Source: Methanomassiliicoccales archaeon (GTDB lineage: Archaea; Thermoplasmatota; Thermoplasmata; Methanomassiliicoccales; UBA472). From it: 64,000 bases of DNA. Every line of letters starts with the position of its first letter. The stretch's first letter is position 1. The stretch lies in assembly GCA_013415865.1 (NCBI GenBank), contig CP058896.1, forward strand, positions 393,957 through 457,956, read 5' to 3'. Positions 7,792 to 17,843 of the stretch are shown here, one piece after another. The notes under the pieces are model-generated. The model was given only the letters and a program-made list of their open reading frames with translations. It made no database searches and had not been told where the DNA came from. Position numbers and translations under genes: made by a program.

Positions 7792-8655
7792 TCACGCGAT
7801 CCTCTCTGTATCGATGACGACCAGCCCGCTCTGGGCTGTCACCGTAGTGGCGAACCTCGCCACGCGTTCCTTGTCCAAGTGCGGTAGGATGCTCATGAAT
7901 TTCTCCACGTGAATGTACCGCTGCCTCCTTGATGAGGTACCGACCTTGCTCCATTCGAAGACCAATGCCCCGTCGACCGAGTCCATTATCATCCTCTGTT
8001 TTTTCTCGTCAACGACGTCCTTCGTCATCAATAGATAGATGACCCCTCCCCACTTCTTCGATATCCTCTGCATGCCCTTGAGCACCGCTATCAGGTCTTG
8101 GACCTCGATCTTGGTCGAGAGCAGGAGGTCAGTGAGCGAGTCTATTATCACCATGTTCCCCTTGGCATTCTCGTCGAGATATGTCACGAGCCCTTCCAAG
8201 AGATTCTCTTCGCCGTTATTGCTGAACAATGCTGACGCTCCCTCTCCCGTCCATCCCCTTGGTACAAGGGTCTGGCGGAAGTAGCTGTTGGAAAAGTCCT
8301 TGAAGATGACGTTCTTGGCGAATGATTCATAGAAATCGGAGTTAAAGGACATCTTTATCTCCTGGAGGATGTCCTCTTTCGACCTTGAGAAAGTGACGTA
8401 ACATATCTTGTCCGGCATCAATTTCTCTCTCAGCATCGAGCCGAGGTAGAACGTCGCGCTCTCCGGTGATTCTTTCACAATGCTCAGCTTTGCCGCGGAG
8501 GTTATGACATATTCGTTCTGACCTGCGCCCAGGTCGCCGAGCAACAGCACGACCGAGCCTGGCGGCATACCCCCCTTGATGATGCTGTCGAAATCCGCTA
8601 CGCCTGTCGGTATCCGTCCCCGTGGAGCTCCCATCCCACGACCTCGCCAGGACAT
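7792..8655 (-). CDS. KaiC-like protein with degenerate Walker A motif
   Basis: 287 residues with KaiC-like architecture: RIPTGVADFDSIIKGGMPPG at the N-terminus and a Walker B-like MVIIDSLTDLLL. The P-loop position reads GDLGAGQN (residues 40-47), so the lysine and the following Ser/Thr of a normal GxxGxGK(S/T) are Gln and Asn. The C-terminus (LPHLDKERVARFATTV...TERIA) resembles the extra tail of archaeal signalling ATPases of this family. ATP hydrolysis is unlikely without the lysine, so a regulatory or nucleotide-sensing subunit is inferred. It is first in a two-gene unit with an intact KaiC-like partner 4 bases downstream. Confidence 0.78.
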   Translation of the reverse strand: MSWRGRGMGAPRGRIPTGVADFDSIIKGGMPPGSVVLLLGDLGAGQNEYVITSAAKLSIVKESPESATFYLGSMLREKLMPDKICYVTFSRSKEDILQEIKMSFNSDFYESFAKNVIFKDFSNSYFRQTLVPRGWTGEGASALFSNNGEENLLEGLVTYLDENAKGNMVIIDSLTDLLLSTKIEVQDLIAVLKGMQRISKKWGGVIYLLMTKDVVDEKKQRMIMDSVDGALVFEWSKVGTSSRRQRYIHVEKFMSILPHLDKERVARFATTVTAQSGLVVIDTERIA

Positions 8656-8710
8656 CCATCGATTTATAATGTAGATAATCCTTTTGAAGGTGGACTGGCG
8701 TCCGAGAACG

Positions 8711-9731
<1,021 letters not shown>

Positions 9732-9803
9732 TCATACGTCAGGTGTGATAAAAATGTGATGGGTGGCGTAAGAGAAAGGAAAATCAGGAAAATTGTTTCT
9801 GTC

Positions 9804-11765
9804 CTAGTTCACGACCGGCGATTTTGTAGGCATCCCCACCAGTTTTTCAGGCAGATCGGCCAGCTTTTTCAGGAGACCCTCCTTCTTCGAGCCTCCTACA
9901 AGAGCGTGCTCGAGGACGTCCCTCATCGTCGAGACAGGGATTATCTCGATCTTTCCGACATACTTCTTGTCGAGCACGATGTCATTGAGATTGGCCTTCG
10001 GGATGATGACCTTCTTTATGCCTGACTCGGCCGCCGCCTCGATCTTCGCCGTGACGCCCCCGACAGGTAGGACCTGCCCCCTGACGCTCAAAGACCCCGT
10101 CATCGCCACGGACTGGTCTATTGGAACGTCCTCCAGGGCCGACACCACGGCCGTTGCGATGGAGATAGACGCGGAGTCGCCCTCCACGCCCTCATAGGTC
10201 CCGATGAACTGTATGTGCACGTCGTGGTTGCTTATGTCCTCGCCTGTGTATTTCTTGATCACCGCCGAGACGTTCTGGACGGCCTCCTTGGCTATCTCCC
10301 CTAGCTTTCCAGTGGCTATTATTGTGCCGCCGTTCTTTGTCTGCGCCGGGGTTACCTCGGCGACGATAGGGAGCACGATGCCCGAGAGCTCGGACATCGA
10401 CGATTCCGAGTTCATCGCGGCCAGACCGTTCACGACGCCGACCGCCTCCCCCTCGACCCCGAAGGTCCTGTACTGCTTCCTCGCCTGGATATAACGGTCT
10501 ACTATCTGTTGCTCCAGGCTCTTGGCGATCGCCTTCGCGGCGATGACGTGTTCCTGGGTGACGATCGGGGCGTTCCTCTCCCGGGCGATGTCTCCCGCCA
10601 CGCGGACCAGTCCGCCCAGCTCCCTTAACCTTAATGTCAATTGCCCTTTTCTTCCTGCACGCCTCTGGGCCTCCTTTATGACCTCAGCTACCGCGAACTT
10701 GTCGAAGTGCGGGATCTTCTTGTCCTTGGAGACCTCCTGCGCCACGAACCTGACGAGCTTCTCCCGGTTCTCGTGGGTGTCGTCCATGGTGGACCTCATG
10801 TAGACCTCGTAACCGTAACCTCTTATGCGTGACCTCAGGGCAGGATGCATTCCAGACATCGCATCGAGGTTTCCTGCACAAACAAGGATGAAATCGCATG
10901 GCACAGGCTCCGACTTGACCATCGCACCGGATGAGCGTTCGCTCTGACCGGTGATCGGGAATTTGCCCTCCTGGAGCGCTGTGAGCAATGACTGTTGGGA
11001 CTCCATCCGCAGCATGTTTATCTCATCTATGAACAGGACGCCCTTGTTGGCCTTGTGTATCGCACCTACCTCCAAGCGCTCATGTGCCGGCGTCTCCAGG
11101 CCGCCGCTCTGGAAGGGGTCATGCTTCACGTCCCCTAACAGCGCGCCAGCATGGGCCCCGGTGGCATCGACAAAAGGTGCTGGATCGGATGGGTCATGGC
11201 CGACCAGCAGTTTTGGGACATTGTAGTTCTCCTGGCGCTGGCCAGTATACCTTGTTGCAAAGAAGATCAACGCCGCCGCTATGATGCCGACGAGCAGTAT
11301 GTCGATGCTCGCGTAGATGATGAACATCGCGACAGTCAGCATTATGACCATCATTATTATGAACGACACCATCGAGGATCTCTGCCTTTTCCTCGCCGCG
11401 GCCTCGGCCTTCTGTGCGTTCACAATCTCCTTCCCCTTCCCGGCAGGGACTATGCGGATCCTTGGTTCGTTCCCATCGTCAGGGTTGTGATACGCGATAA
11501 TGTCCTGCAGCTCGCTCTTGGGAAGGTATTCGGTCATGGACCTAGCGAGCATTGACTTGCCCGTCCCTGGTTCACCTATCAGCATGACATGGCGCTTCTG
11601 CTCGGCCGCTTTCTTGACGACCTCGACCGCTGCGTCCTGCCCGATCACCTGGTCAGCGAGCTTCTCCGGGATCTTGATATCGGCGGTGGACTCAAAGGTC
11701 TGCGACTGGATCCAGATATCCACGTCCGGTACCTGCTCCCCCTCCTTCTTCATCTCATCGACCAT
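9804..11765 (-). CDS. lonB: Archaeal membrane-anchored Lon protease LonB
   Basis: 653-residue ATP-dependent protease. The AAA+ module has Walker A GEPGTGKS (residues 64-71) and Walker B LFIDEIN (244-250). Two adjacent transmembrane segments (about 132-170) are inserted between these motifs, the hallmark of archaeal LonB. The C-terminal protease domain has the catalytic Ser531 in EGDSAS and Lys574 in [10 protein letters not shown]. It degrades damaged and regulatory proteins at the membrane and is usually essential. A TATA-like CCTATTTAAGG (11782-11792, minus) is about 20 bases before the ATG, so the transcript is almost leaderless. It diverges from the Hel308 gene. Confidence 0.97.
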   Translation of the reverse strand: MVDEMKKEGEQVPDVDIWIQSQTFESTADIKIPEKLADQVIGQDAAVEVVKKAAEQKRHVMLIGEPGTGKSMLARSMTEYLPKSELQDIIAYHNPDDGNEPRIRIVPAGKGKEIVNAQKAEAAARKRQRSSMVSFIIMMVIMLTVAMFIIYASIDILLVGIIAAALIFFATRYTGQRQENYNVPKLLVGHDPSDPAPFVDATGAHAGALLGDVKHDPFQSGGLETPAHERLEVGAIHKANKGVLFIDEINMLRMESQQSLLTALQEGKFPITGQSERSSGAMVKSEPVPCDFILVCAGNLDAMSGMHPALRSRIRGYGYEVYMRSTMDDTHENREKLVRFVAQEVSKDKKIPHFDKFAVAEVIKEAQRRAGRKGQLTLRLRELGGLVRVAGDIARERNAPIVTQEHVIAAKAIAKSLEQQIVDRYIQARKQYRTFGVEGEAVGVVNGLAAMNSESSMSELSGIVLPIVAEVTPAQTKNGGTIIATGKLGEIAKEAVQNVSAVIKKYTGEDISNHDVHIQFIGTYEGVEGDSASISIATAVVSALEDVPIDQSVAMTGSLSVRGQVLPVGGVTAKIEAAAESGIKKVIIPKANLNDIVLDKKYVGKIEIIPVSTMRDVLEHALVGGSKKEGLLKKLADLPEKLVGMPTKSPVVN

Positions 11766-11964
11766 AGTTCATTCCTGCTTACCTTAAATAGGTACACTAA
11801 CAACGACTCATACAGGCACCGCTAGATAAGGTTATCCCTAACCATCAGCGGGAAAGATAATTAGCCAGCATGCATTCTGCCGTATCATGCGAAAATCTTT
11901 CACAACATGTCCCAGTGAGGCAGCGGCAAGAATATTAGGGTGACAGGCGGTCGGTGAACGGTAA

Positions 11965-14181
11965 ATGAGGTTGGAAGAACTGGGCCTATCACCGGGCGTG
12001 ATGGGGGTGCTCAAGGAAGATGGCATAACCGAGCTCTATCCACCGCAGGTGACGTCGGTCCCGATCGCGTTGTCCGGGAAGAACCTGGTCGTTGCCGTCC
12101 CGACCGCCTCTGGTAAGTCCCTTATAGGTTATCTGGCAGCCACCAAGCATGTCCTTGAGAAAGGAGGGAAGGTGATGTACATCGTCCCCCTGAGGGCCCT
12201 GGCGGCAGAGAAATTCGAGGACCTGAAGAAGTTCGAGGCCCTGGGCATAAAGGTGAGCATGTCGGTAGGCGACTATGATGAACCAGATAAACACCTGAGG
12301 AATGCCGATATAATAGTGGCGACCTCGGAGAAGGCGGACTCCCTCCTGAGACACCGGGGGGAATGGCTATCGTCGATATCCCTGGTGGTAGCGGACGAGG
12401 TGCACCTCATCAACGACCCTGAGAGGGGGCCAACGCTCGAGGTGACATTGGCGAAGCTCATGCGGTTCGGCCCCAAGGTCCAGATAATCGCATTGTCGGC
12501 CACGGTCCGCAACTCATTAGAACTTGCGGCCTGGCTCCATGCAGAGCATGTTTCAAGCGGATGGAGACCTGTTAAGCTGAAGGAAGGGGTCTTTACCGAT
12601 GGGGTCATACGTTTCACGGACAACTCGAAGAAGAAGGTCCCATTGGAGGAGGACCCCGTTTGGAGCCTGGTCAAGGATTCATTGTCGAGCGGGGGACAAT
12701 GCCTGGTCTTCGTCAACACCAGGAGGTCTACGGAATCGATGGCCTCGAAGTACGCCAAGCTCATGGGGCAGCTGGCCGTGGGGGCCCCAGAGGAGGGAGA
12801 ACTGAAGGAGATCGAGGGAGAAGGGGAGCGCACATCGATTGCGGCAACATTGAGATCTTGCCTCAAGAAAGGAGTGGCCTTCCATCATGCCGGGCTCACC
12901 CACGAGCAGCGCCGATATGTGGAGTCGAATTTCAAGAAAGGGAGGATAAAGATCATCATTGCCACGCCCACCTTGGCCGCCGGCATCAATCTTCCCGCGA
13001 GAAGGGTCATAATCCGGGACGTCCAAAGGTTCGAGGAGGGGGGCTATGTGCCGATCCCTGTCATGGAGATAAAGCAGATGTGCGGACGGGCCGGGCGTCC
13101 GCGATATGACACCGAGGGCGAGGCGATCGTCATTGCGAAGAACGAGGATGATGCGAGCTTTATCTTTGACAATTACCTTTTGGCAGAGCCAGAGGACGTA
13201 TTCTCGAAACTTGGACAGGAGACCGTCCTAAGAGGTCATGTTCTCTCGAGCATTGCGACCGAGACGGCGAGGTCGTGGAGCTCTTTGATGGAGTTCCTCT
13301 CGTCCACTTTTTTCGCCCATCAATCTGACATATCCGAGATCGAGGATGTCGCCCGCGATATCATCTCCTTCTTACATAAGGAGGGGATGATCGTCGTGGA
13401 TGGTGATGATTACAGGGCCACCTTCTTCGGCCAGAGGGTCAGCGACCTTTACATCGACCCGTTGACCGCGGTAAAGCTCCGTGATTCACTGAGAAGGTAT
13501 GAAAGGGGCATGGGCCACTTCGGCTTCCTACATGCGGTCTGCGCGACCCCCGATATGTCGAACATCTACGCGAGGAAGAATGACCTGGAATGGCTCGAGG
13601 TGCTCGTGTCAAAGAGGTGCAAGGACCTGCTCTGCGATATCCCCGAGGATGATGAGTACGATTTCTTCCTGTCCGAGTTCAAGACCGCCATGACTCTTGA
13701 AGAATGGATCGAGGAGACGGATGAAGAAAAGATACTCGATGTGATGGGGATCGGCCCCGGCGACCTGAGGAACAAGGTGGAGCTGGCAAAATGGCTCTTG
13801 TATTCTATGAGAGAGCTAGCTGGCATATTCAACCGGGAGGCCTATCCTGTCCTCACGGACCTCATGAAAAGGATGGAACATGGAATAAGACCTGAGCTTC
13901 TGGACCTTGTAAGGTTGAAGGGTATCGGAAGAGTGCGAGCAAGATCGTTGTATAATAAGGGTTTCACAACGGTCGAGGCGATATCAAAAGCGGACGTCAG
14001 GGCCCTGGCCAATGTCATCGGCATCGGGGAGACTCTCGCCCGGAACCTTAAGGAACAGGTCGGGGGGCCATTGGAAACATCAAAAGAGGGCCCTATGGAT
14101 ATAAGCCGTGTGAACGATGGCAACGCGGAGGAAGGAGGTCAGAAAAAGGTGCATAAGCAGACCTCCATATCCGATTTTTAG
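11965..14181 (+). CDS. Hel308 superfamily 2 DNA helicase with C-terminal PIP-box
   Basis: 738-residue 3'-5' DNA helicase for stalled replication forks. Motif I is VPTASGKS (45-52), motif II DEVH (144-147, DExH type), ALSATVRN is motif III, and QMCGRAGRPRYD is motif VI. After the RecA domains come the winged helix and ratchet domains, and a helix-hairpin-helix (LKGIGRVRARSL...IGIGETLARNL) near residues 650-700. The extreme C-terminus QTSISDF (732-738) fits the PCNA-interacting consensus Q-x-x-I-x-x-F. The ATG at 11965 is the first in frame. Its TAG stop overlaps the convergent KaiC-like gene by 4 bases. Confidence 0.94.
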   Translation: MRLEELGLSPGVMGVLKEDGITELYPPQVTSVPIALSGKNLVVAVPTASGKSLIGYLAATKHVLEKGGKVMYIVPLRALAAEKFEDLKKFEALGIKVSMSVGDYDEPDKHLRNADIIVATSEKADSLLRHRGEWLSSISLVVADEVHLINDPERGPTLEVTLAKLMRFGPKVQIIALSATVRNSLELAAWLHAEHVSSGWRPVKLKEGVFTDGVIRFTDNSKKKVPLEEDPVWSLVKDSLSSGGQCLVFVNTRRSTESMASKYAKLMGQLAVGAPEEGELKEIEGEGERTSIAATLRSCLKKGVAFHHAGLTHEQRRYVESNFKKGRIKIIIATPTLAAGINLPARRVIIRDVQRFEEGGYVPIPVMEIKQMCGRAGRPRYDTEGEAIVIAKNEDDASFIFDNYLLAEPEDVFSKLGQETVLRGHVLSSIATETARSWSSLMEFLSSTFFAHQSDISEIEDVARDIISFLHKEGMIVVDGDDYRATFFGQRVSDLYIDPLTAVKLRDSLRRYERGMGHFGFLHAVCATPDMSNIYARKNDLEWLEVLVSKRCKDLLCDIPEDDEYDFFLSEFKTAMTLEEWIEETDEEKILDVMGIGPGDLRNKVELAKWLLYSMRELAGIFNREAYPVLTDLMKRMEHGIRPELLDLVRLKGIGRVRARSLYNKGFTTVEAISKADVRALANVIGIGETLARNLKEQVGGPLETSKEGPMDISRVNDGNAEEGGQKKVHKQTSISDF

Positions 14182-14903
14182 AAGTCCGATATCGCCCTGG
14201 TGACAAAAAAGTTCTTGTCCTTGTAATAGAACGAATAGTGGGTGCTGGAATGCTCTGTCTCTCTCATCTTCACGCATCTCAGCCTCCTTTGCACGTCCGT
14301 CTCCCCGACCTCGACCATCTTCAAATGCAAGATGCCATCGGCCAGGAAATCCTCGTCCTTACCGCCATAGTATGAGAAGGCCCCGACCGGCATCTCGCAG
14401 ATGATGAAAGTGGTAAGGTCCATGCTCTTCAACCACTCGAAAAGCCTGAAAATGTTCTCTCTTGGCTCAGGGAACTTTGCGATCAGGTTGAGCGCCCCAA
14501 GGGAGTCGATGACCAAGAGCTGGTAGTTCATTCTCTTCTTCGATTCCTCGATGGCGAACTTGAAGGTGTCCAGCCATTCATCGCCCTCTGTCTTGAGGCG
14601 CAGCTGGCCCAGGTCCAGGATCTCCACTTTCCCTTTCGTCCCTTCGACGAACCCGAGATTGTGCATCTGTCTCAGGAGGCTCGGCCTGCTCTGCTCCAAG
14701 GATACATATAGACCAGGTATGCCCTCGTGGACGGCATTCCTGAAGAGCATATGGTAGGCTATTGACGATTTCATGGTGCCAGCTGAGCCCGCGATGAGAA
14801 CGACGTTGCCCTCCGGGATGCCTCCGGAGATGTTCTCATCAAACCCATGTATGTAGGTTTTAAAACGTCTCCTCTGTTCCATTTCCTTCCCCGATACTGC
14901 CAC
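14178..14903 (-). CDS. KaiC-like RecA-superfamily ATPase (third paralogue)
   Basis: 241 residues. The opening FKTYIHGFDENISGGIPEGN is typical of KaiC-domain proteins. Walker A is GSAGTMKSS, with Met before the lysine, as in several archaeal members; YVSLEQSRPSLL and Walker B QLLVIDSLGAL follow. It is distinct from the 7-8.6 kb pair and stands alone, convergent with Hel308. The role is unknown; a nucleotide-dependent signalling switch is the usual assumption. Its last residues ISDF resemble the Hel308 tail, but the required Gln is absent. Confidence 0.82.
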   Translation of the reverse strand: MAVSGKEMEQRRRFKTYIHGFDENISGGIPEGNVVLIAGSAGTMKSSIAYHMLFRNAVHEGIPGLYVSLEQSRPSLLRQMHNLGFVEGTKGKVEILDLGQLRLKTEGDEWLDTFKFAIEESKKRMNYQLLVIDSLGALNLIAKFPEPRENIFRLFEWLKSMDLTTFIICEMPVGAFSYYGGKDEDFLADGILHLKMVEVGETDVQRRLRCVKMRETEHSSTHYSFYYKDKNFFVTRAISDF

Positions 14904-14931
14904 TTAATGGTTTTGTCGATGTTATAAGGCT

Positions 14932-16161
14932 TTACAATTTTGGTGGTGCGTGTCCTATGGCCCGGAGGACCGAGGTCATGTCCGCCTTTGCTTGGATGAT
15001 ACCTTCACATGACCTCATCACGGTGTCGGGGTCCTTAAGGACATGGCCTGTGCACACGCAGACCACCCTCTCGTCCCCATCGATCTCGCCCATCTCCCTC
15101 AACTTTATCAGACCAGCTATGCTCGCGGCCGAGGCCGGTTCCACACCTATGCCTTCCAGGCGACCGAGCAACTTCTGTGCTGCCAGGATCTCTTCATCGG
15201 TGACGTCGATGGCCGTTCCCCCTGTATCATATATCGCCTTCAATGCCTTCTTTCCCGAGGCGGGGTTGCCTATCCTGATCGCGGTCGCCACCGTCTCAGG
15301 TCTTTCCTCGGGCACAAAGTCCTTGCTCCCTGCAAGGAATGCCTTGACGATCGGGGCGGAACCGGAGGCCTGGACCCCCGTCATCTTTGGGACCCTGTTG
15401 ATCCATCCCATCTCGCGCCACTCCATGAACCCCTTGTAGACGGCCCAGATATTGGCCGCGTTCCCCACCGGCAGTATCACCCTGTCCGGGACCTGGAAAT
15501 CAAGCTGGTCCATGATCTCGAACGCGATGGTCTTCTGTCCCTCGGGCCTATATGGGTTTATCGAGTTGAGGACATAGAGATGACCTGCCGCCCCCATCTC
15601 CCTTATGACCTTGAGCGCGTCGTCGAAATTGCCATCGACCATGACGACCTTAGCGCCGTAGAACATGGCCTGGGCGAGCTTACCTGCCGCCACCTTGCCT
15701 GAGGGCAGCAGCACGATGCAATCCATCCTCGCCTTGGCCGCATACGCCGCCAGGGATGCCGATGTATTACCGGTTGATGCGCAGCCGACTATCTTGCATC
15801 CCAGCTCTGCCGCTCTTGAGACCCCTATCGTCATGCCACGGTCCTTGAAAGAGCCCGTGGGATTGGCACCTTCGAACTTCACCATCACCTCCTTGGTCTT
15901 CACGAGCTCGCCAAGCGCCTTGCATCTGTACAAGGGCGTACCGCCCTCCATGAGGCTGACCTTCCTCGATGGGTCGACAGGCAGGAACGGAGCATAGCGC
16001 CATACGCCCATAGGATAGGACCTTAGCTCCTTGGGAGAGCTTATTTCGATTGCCCTGAGGTCGATGTCGACCGTAAGACGGCCGCCGCATCTGGGACAGC
16101 TGTCGACGAAGGGGTCCTCCACATCCATCCTGCACTCGAAGCAACTGACCCTATGGTTCAT
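14932..16161 (-). CDS. thrC: Threonine synthase
   Basis: Converts O-phosphohomoserine to threonine with PLP. An N-terminal zinc ribbon (CFECRMDVEDPFVDSCPRC) precedes the fold-II PLP domain. The Schiff-base lysine lies in NPTGSFKDRG, the phosphate loop in ASTGNTSAS, and the C-terminal serine region in VEPASAASIAG. The start chosen is the ATG at 16161, which forms an ATGA overlap with the thrB stop; an in-frame start at 16212 would run 51 bases into thrB. With thrB this completes the last two steps from homoserine. Confidence 0.95.
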   Translation of the reverse strand: MNHRVSCFECRMDVEDPFVDSCPRCGGRLTVDIDLRAIEISSPKELRSYPMGVWRYAPFLPVDPSRKVSLMEGGTPLYRCKALGELVKTKEVMVKFEGANPTGSFKDRGMTIGVSRAAELGCKIVGCASTGNTSASLAAYAAKARMDCIVLLPSGKVAAGKLAQAMFYGAKVVMVDGNFDDALKVIREMGAAGHLYVLNSINPYRPEGQKTIAFEIMDQLDFQVPDRVILPVGNAANIWAVYKGFMEWREMGWINRVPKMTGVQASGSAPIVKAFLAGSKDFVPEERPETVATAIRIGNPASGKKALKAIYDTGGTAIDVTDEEILAAQKLLGRLEGIGVEPASAASIAGLIKLREMGEIDGDERVVCVCTGHVLKDPDTVMRSCEGIIQAKADMTSVLRAIGHAPPKL

Positions 16162-17099
16162 CTGGATTCCTTCCTGACCCCTTCGCCCCATGTGGTGATC
16201 CAGCACAGGCATTCGACCCCGCGGCTCTCATAGAAGCTCTGGACGGCGTCCCCAATGGCCGTTCCGTCCATCTTTTCAAGGTCGAAGAAGGAACATATGC
16301 AGGGCCCAGAACCACCGAGGAAAGATGCCAGTGCCCCCGCCTTCTTTGCTGATTCCTCAGCTTCGCGAAGATGGGGGATGAGCGGCGCCCTTGCAGGTTC
16401 GATGATCTTGTCCTTGACGCTCCTCGCCACGAGGTCGAGGTCGCCCGAGGCCATGCCTGCCACGAACGATGACGCCTGCCCTATCTGGAATATGAAGTCC
16501 TTCAGCTCCACATGCCTTGGGAGCACCTTCCTCGCCTCCTTGGTGGGCACCGCGAAGCCAGGCAGGGCTGCCACTATCCCAAGGTTCTTTGGAGGGTTCA
16601 CCCTGACGATCTCCAGAGGGTCATATGAACGTATGATGGTGAAACCGCCATACAATGACGGCCCGCAGTTGTCAGCGTGGAAGCTCCCGGATGAGGCCTC
16701 CTCTCCTTTTGCGGCGGCATACAGTAATTTGTCCATGCTCAAAGGCTTTTCAAGGAAGAGGTTGGCCGCATAGGCACCTCCGGCAGCCCCTGCCCCCGAG
16801 GAGCCCATCCCGCTGCATGGCCTGATGCCTTTCTTTATCGTGATGGTGAGACCAAAGTCCGCATTTCCCATCTCCAGCACCTTTGCTGCGGCCACGGCGG
16901 CCGTGTTCTTCGTGTGCTCGATGGTCACTGCATGCGCCCCTATCCCTTCTATCTTCTCAACGCGGACGCCCTTTTCGCTCGTCCTCCTTGCCTCGATGAG
17001 GTCCGTGGGGTCTTTGAGCGCAATACCGAAAACATCGAAGCCTGCGCCTAGGTTGGCTATCGTGGACGGGGCCCTGACGGTTACGCGGTCGGATGACAT
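16158..17099 (-). CDS. thrB: Homoserine kinase (GHMP family)
   Basis: 313-residue ATP-dependent kinase making O-phosphohomoserine for the neighbouring threonine synthase. GHMP features are VRAPSTIANLGAGFDVFG at the N-terminus, the ATP loop IRPCSGMGSSGAGAAGG, and the C-terminal GASFLGGSGPCICSF-like motif (here ALASFLGGSGPCICSF). It is first in a two-gene operon, with a 4-base overlap to thrC. The upstream region is divergent with the Cgi121 gene. Aspartate semialdehyde, the precursor of homoserine, is made by Asd encoded at 62.8 kb. Confidence 0.95.
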   Translation of the reverse strand: MSSDRVTVRAPSTIANLGAGFDVFGIALKDPTDLIEARRTSEKGVRVEKIEGIGAHAVTIEHTKNTAAVAAAKVLEMGNADFGLTITIKKGIRPCSGMGSSGAGAAGGAYAANLFLEKPLSMDKLLYAAAKGEEASSGSFHADNCGPSLYGGFTIIRSYDPLEIVRVNPPKNLGIVAALPGFAVPTKEARKVLPRHVELKDFIFQIGQASSFVAGMASGDLDLVARSVKDKIIEPARAPLIPHLREAEESAKKAGALASFLGGSGPCICSFFDLEKMDGTAIGDAVQSFYESRGVECLCWITTWGEGVRKESR

Positions 17100-17245
17100 G
17101 TTTGTGACCTTCCTTAGAAATATGATTATTTGCTCTGGATGACCTCAAAACCCCTCCGTGACTTTAAACCTTTGCTAAAAGGGTTCGCTGGCCCGGGGGA
17201 AAGGTTAGATAAAAACGGTCATATAATCCTGCCGCTTGTCATCCA

Positions 17246-17740
17246 ATGATGCGAACTTTCTACCTTCGTGGAGGAAGGGGGAGGGCAATAGAACCATCTG
17301 TTCTAATCAAGGATGTCCAGAGCAGATTGGGGAATGAGGCCCTATGTCTCGATGCGGACCTTGTCTGTGGGGCAGAGCATATAGGGTCGGCCGTATATCA
17401 CGCTGAGAGGGCCTTCAATTATGGTACTAATTCCTCTGACTCCTTTGCCATGGAGGTCCTGCTCTATGCCTCTGGGGAGCGTCAGCTCTCGAAGGCCATG
17501 TCGAAGATGAGCGTGAAGACCGGGGATGTGAATGTCGCCATACTTACCTTTGATGGGGGGGTCAGTGATGATATGATGAGAGACTGGCGCATCACCCCGG
17601 ACAGCAGCGTCCTCGGATTTACCATCGCCAAGGCAAAAAGGTTCGGGATCGGACCGTTGGAGGTGTCATCCGTTCCCTTAGGAATGCTCCAGGACCTTGT
17701 ACTTGAGAGGGTTGCGTTCGTAGATGTTATCAAGCGTTGA
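17246..17740 (+). CDS. cgi121: KEOPS complex subunit Cgi121
   Basis: 164 residues of the Cgi121 family, a KEOPS subunit that binds tRNA during N6-threonylcarbamoyl-adenosine (t6A37) synthesis. The clearest signature is SDSFAMEVLLYASGERQLSKAM, followed by VKTGDVNVAILTFDG. No other KEOPS gene (Kae1, Bud32, Pcc1) lies in the window. A TATA-like CATATAATC at about 17219 sits some 25 bases before the ATG, suggesting a nearly leaderless mRNA. ATG at 17249 is an alternative start. The giant helical-repeat gene begins about 100 bases downstream on the same strand. Confidence 0.87.
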   Translation: MMRTFYLRGGRGRAIEPSVLIKDVQSRLGNEALCLDADLVCGAEHIGSAVYHAERAFNYGTNSSDSFAMEVLLYASGERQLSKAMSKMSVKTGDVNVAILTFDGGVSDDMMRDWRITPDSSVLGFTIAKAKRFGIGPLEVSSVPLGMLQDLVLERVAFVDVIKR

Positions 17741-17843
17741 GACCCTCAAGCTTTCTGGCAATTGATCCTTGTGAAAGCTGATTAATATTCAGTAGAGAAT
17801 ATCCATCACATAATGGTCATGACCGACCGGGTGGTAGCAAGGT

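Noticed and set aside
14179-14181. TAG stop codons (Hel308, aguB, aguA, AbrB-PhoU) as sites for pyrrolysine insertion
   Set aside because: Each TAG sits at the natural end of its protein, with no family sequence continuing after it, so they are ordinary stops.
14178-14192. A second PCNA motif (ISDF) at the end of the KaiC-like protein at 14.2 kb
   Set aside because: The required Gln is missing (the residue is Thr), so the similarity to the Hel308 tail appears accidental.
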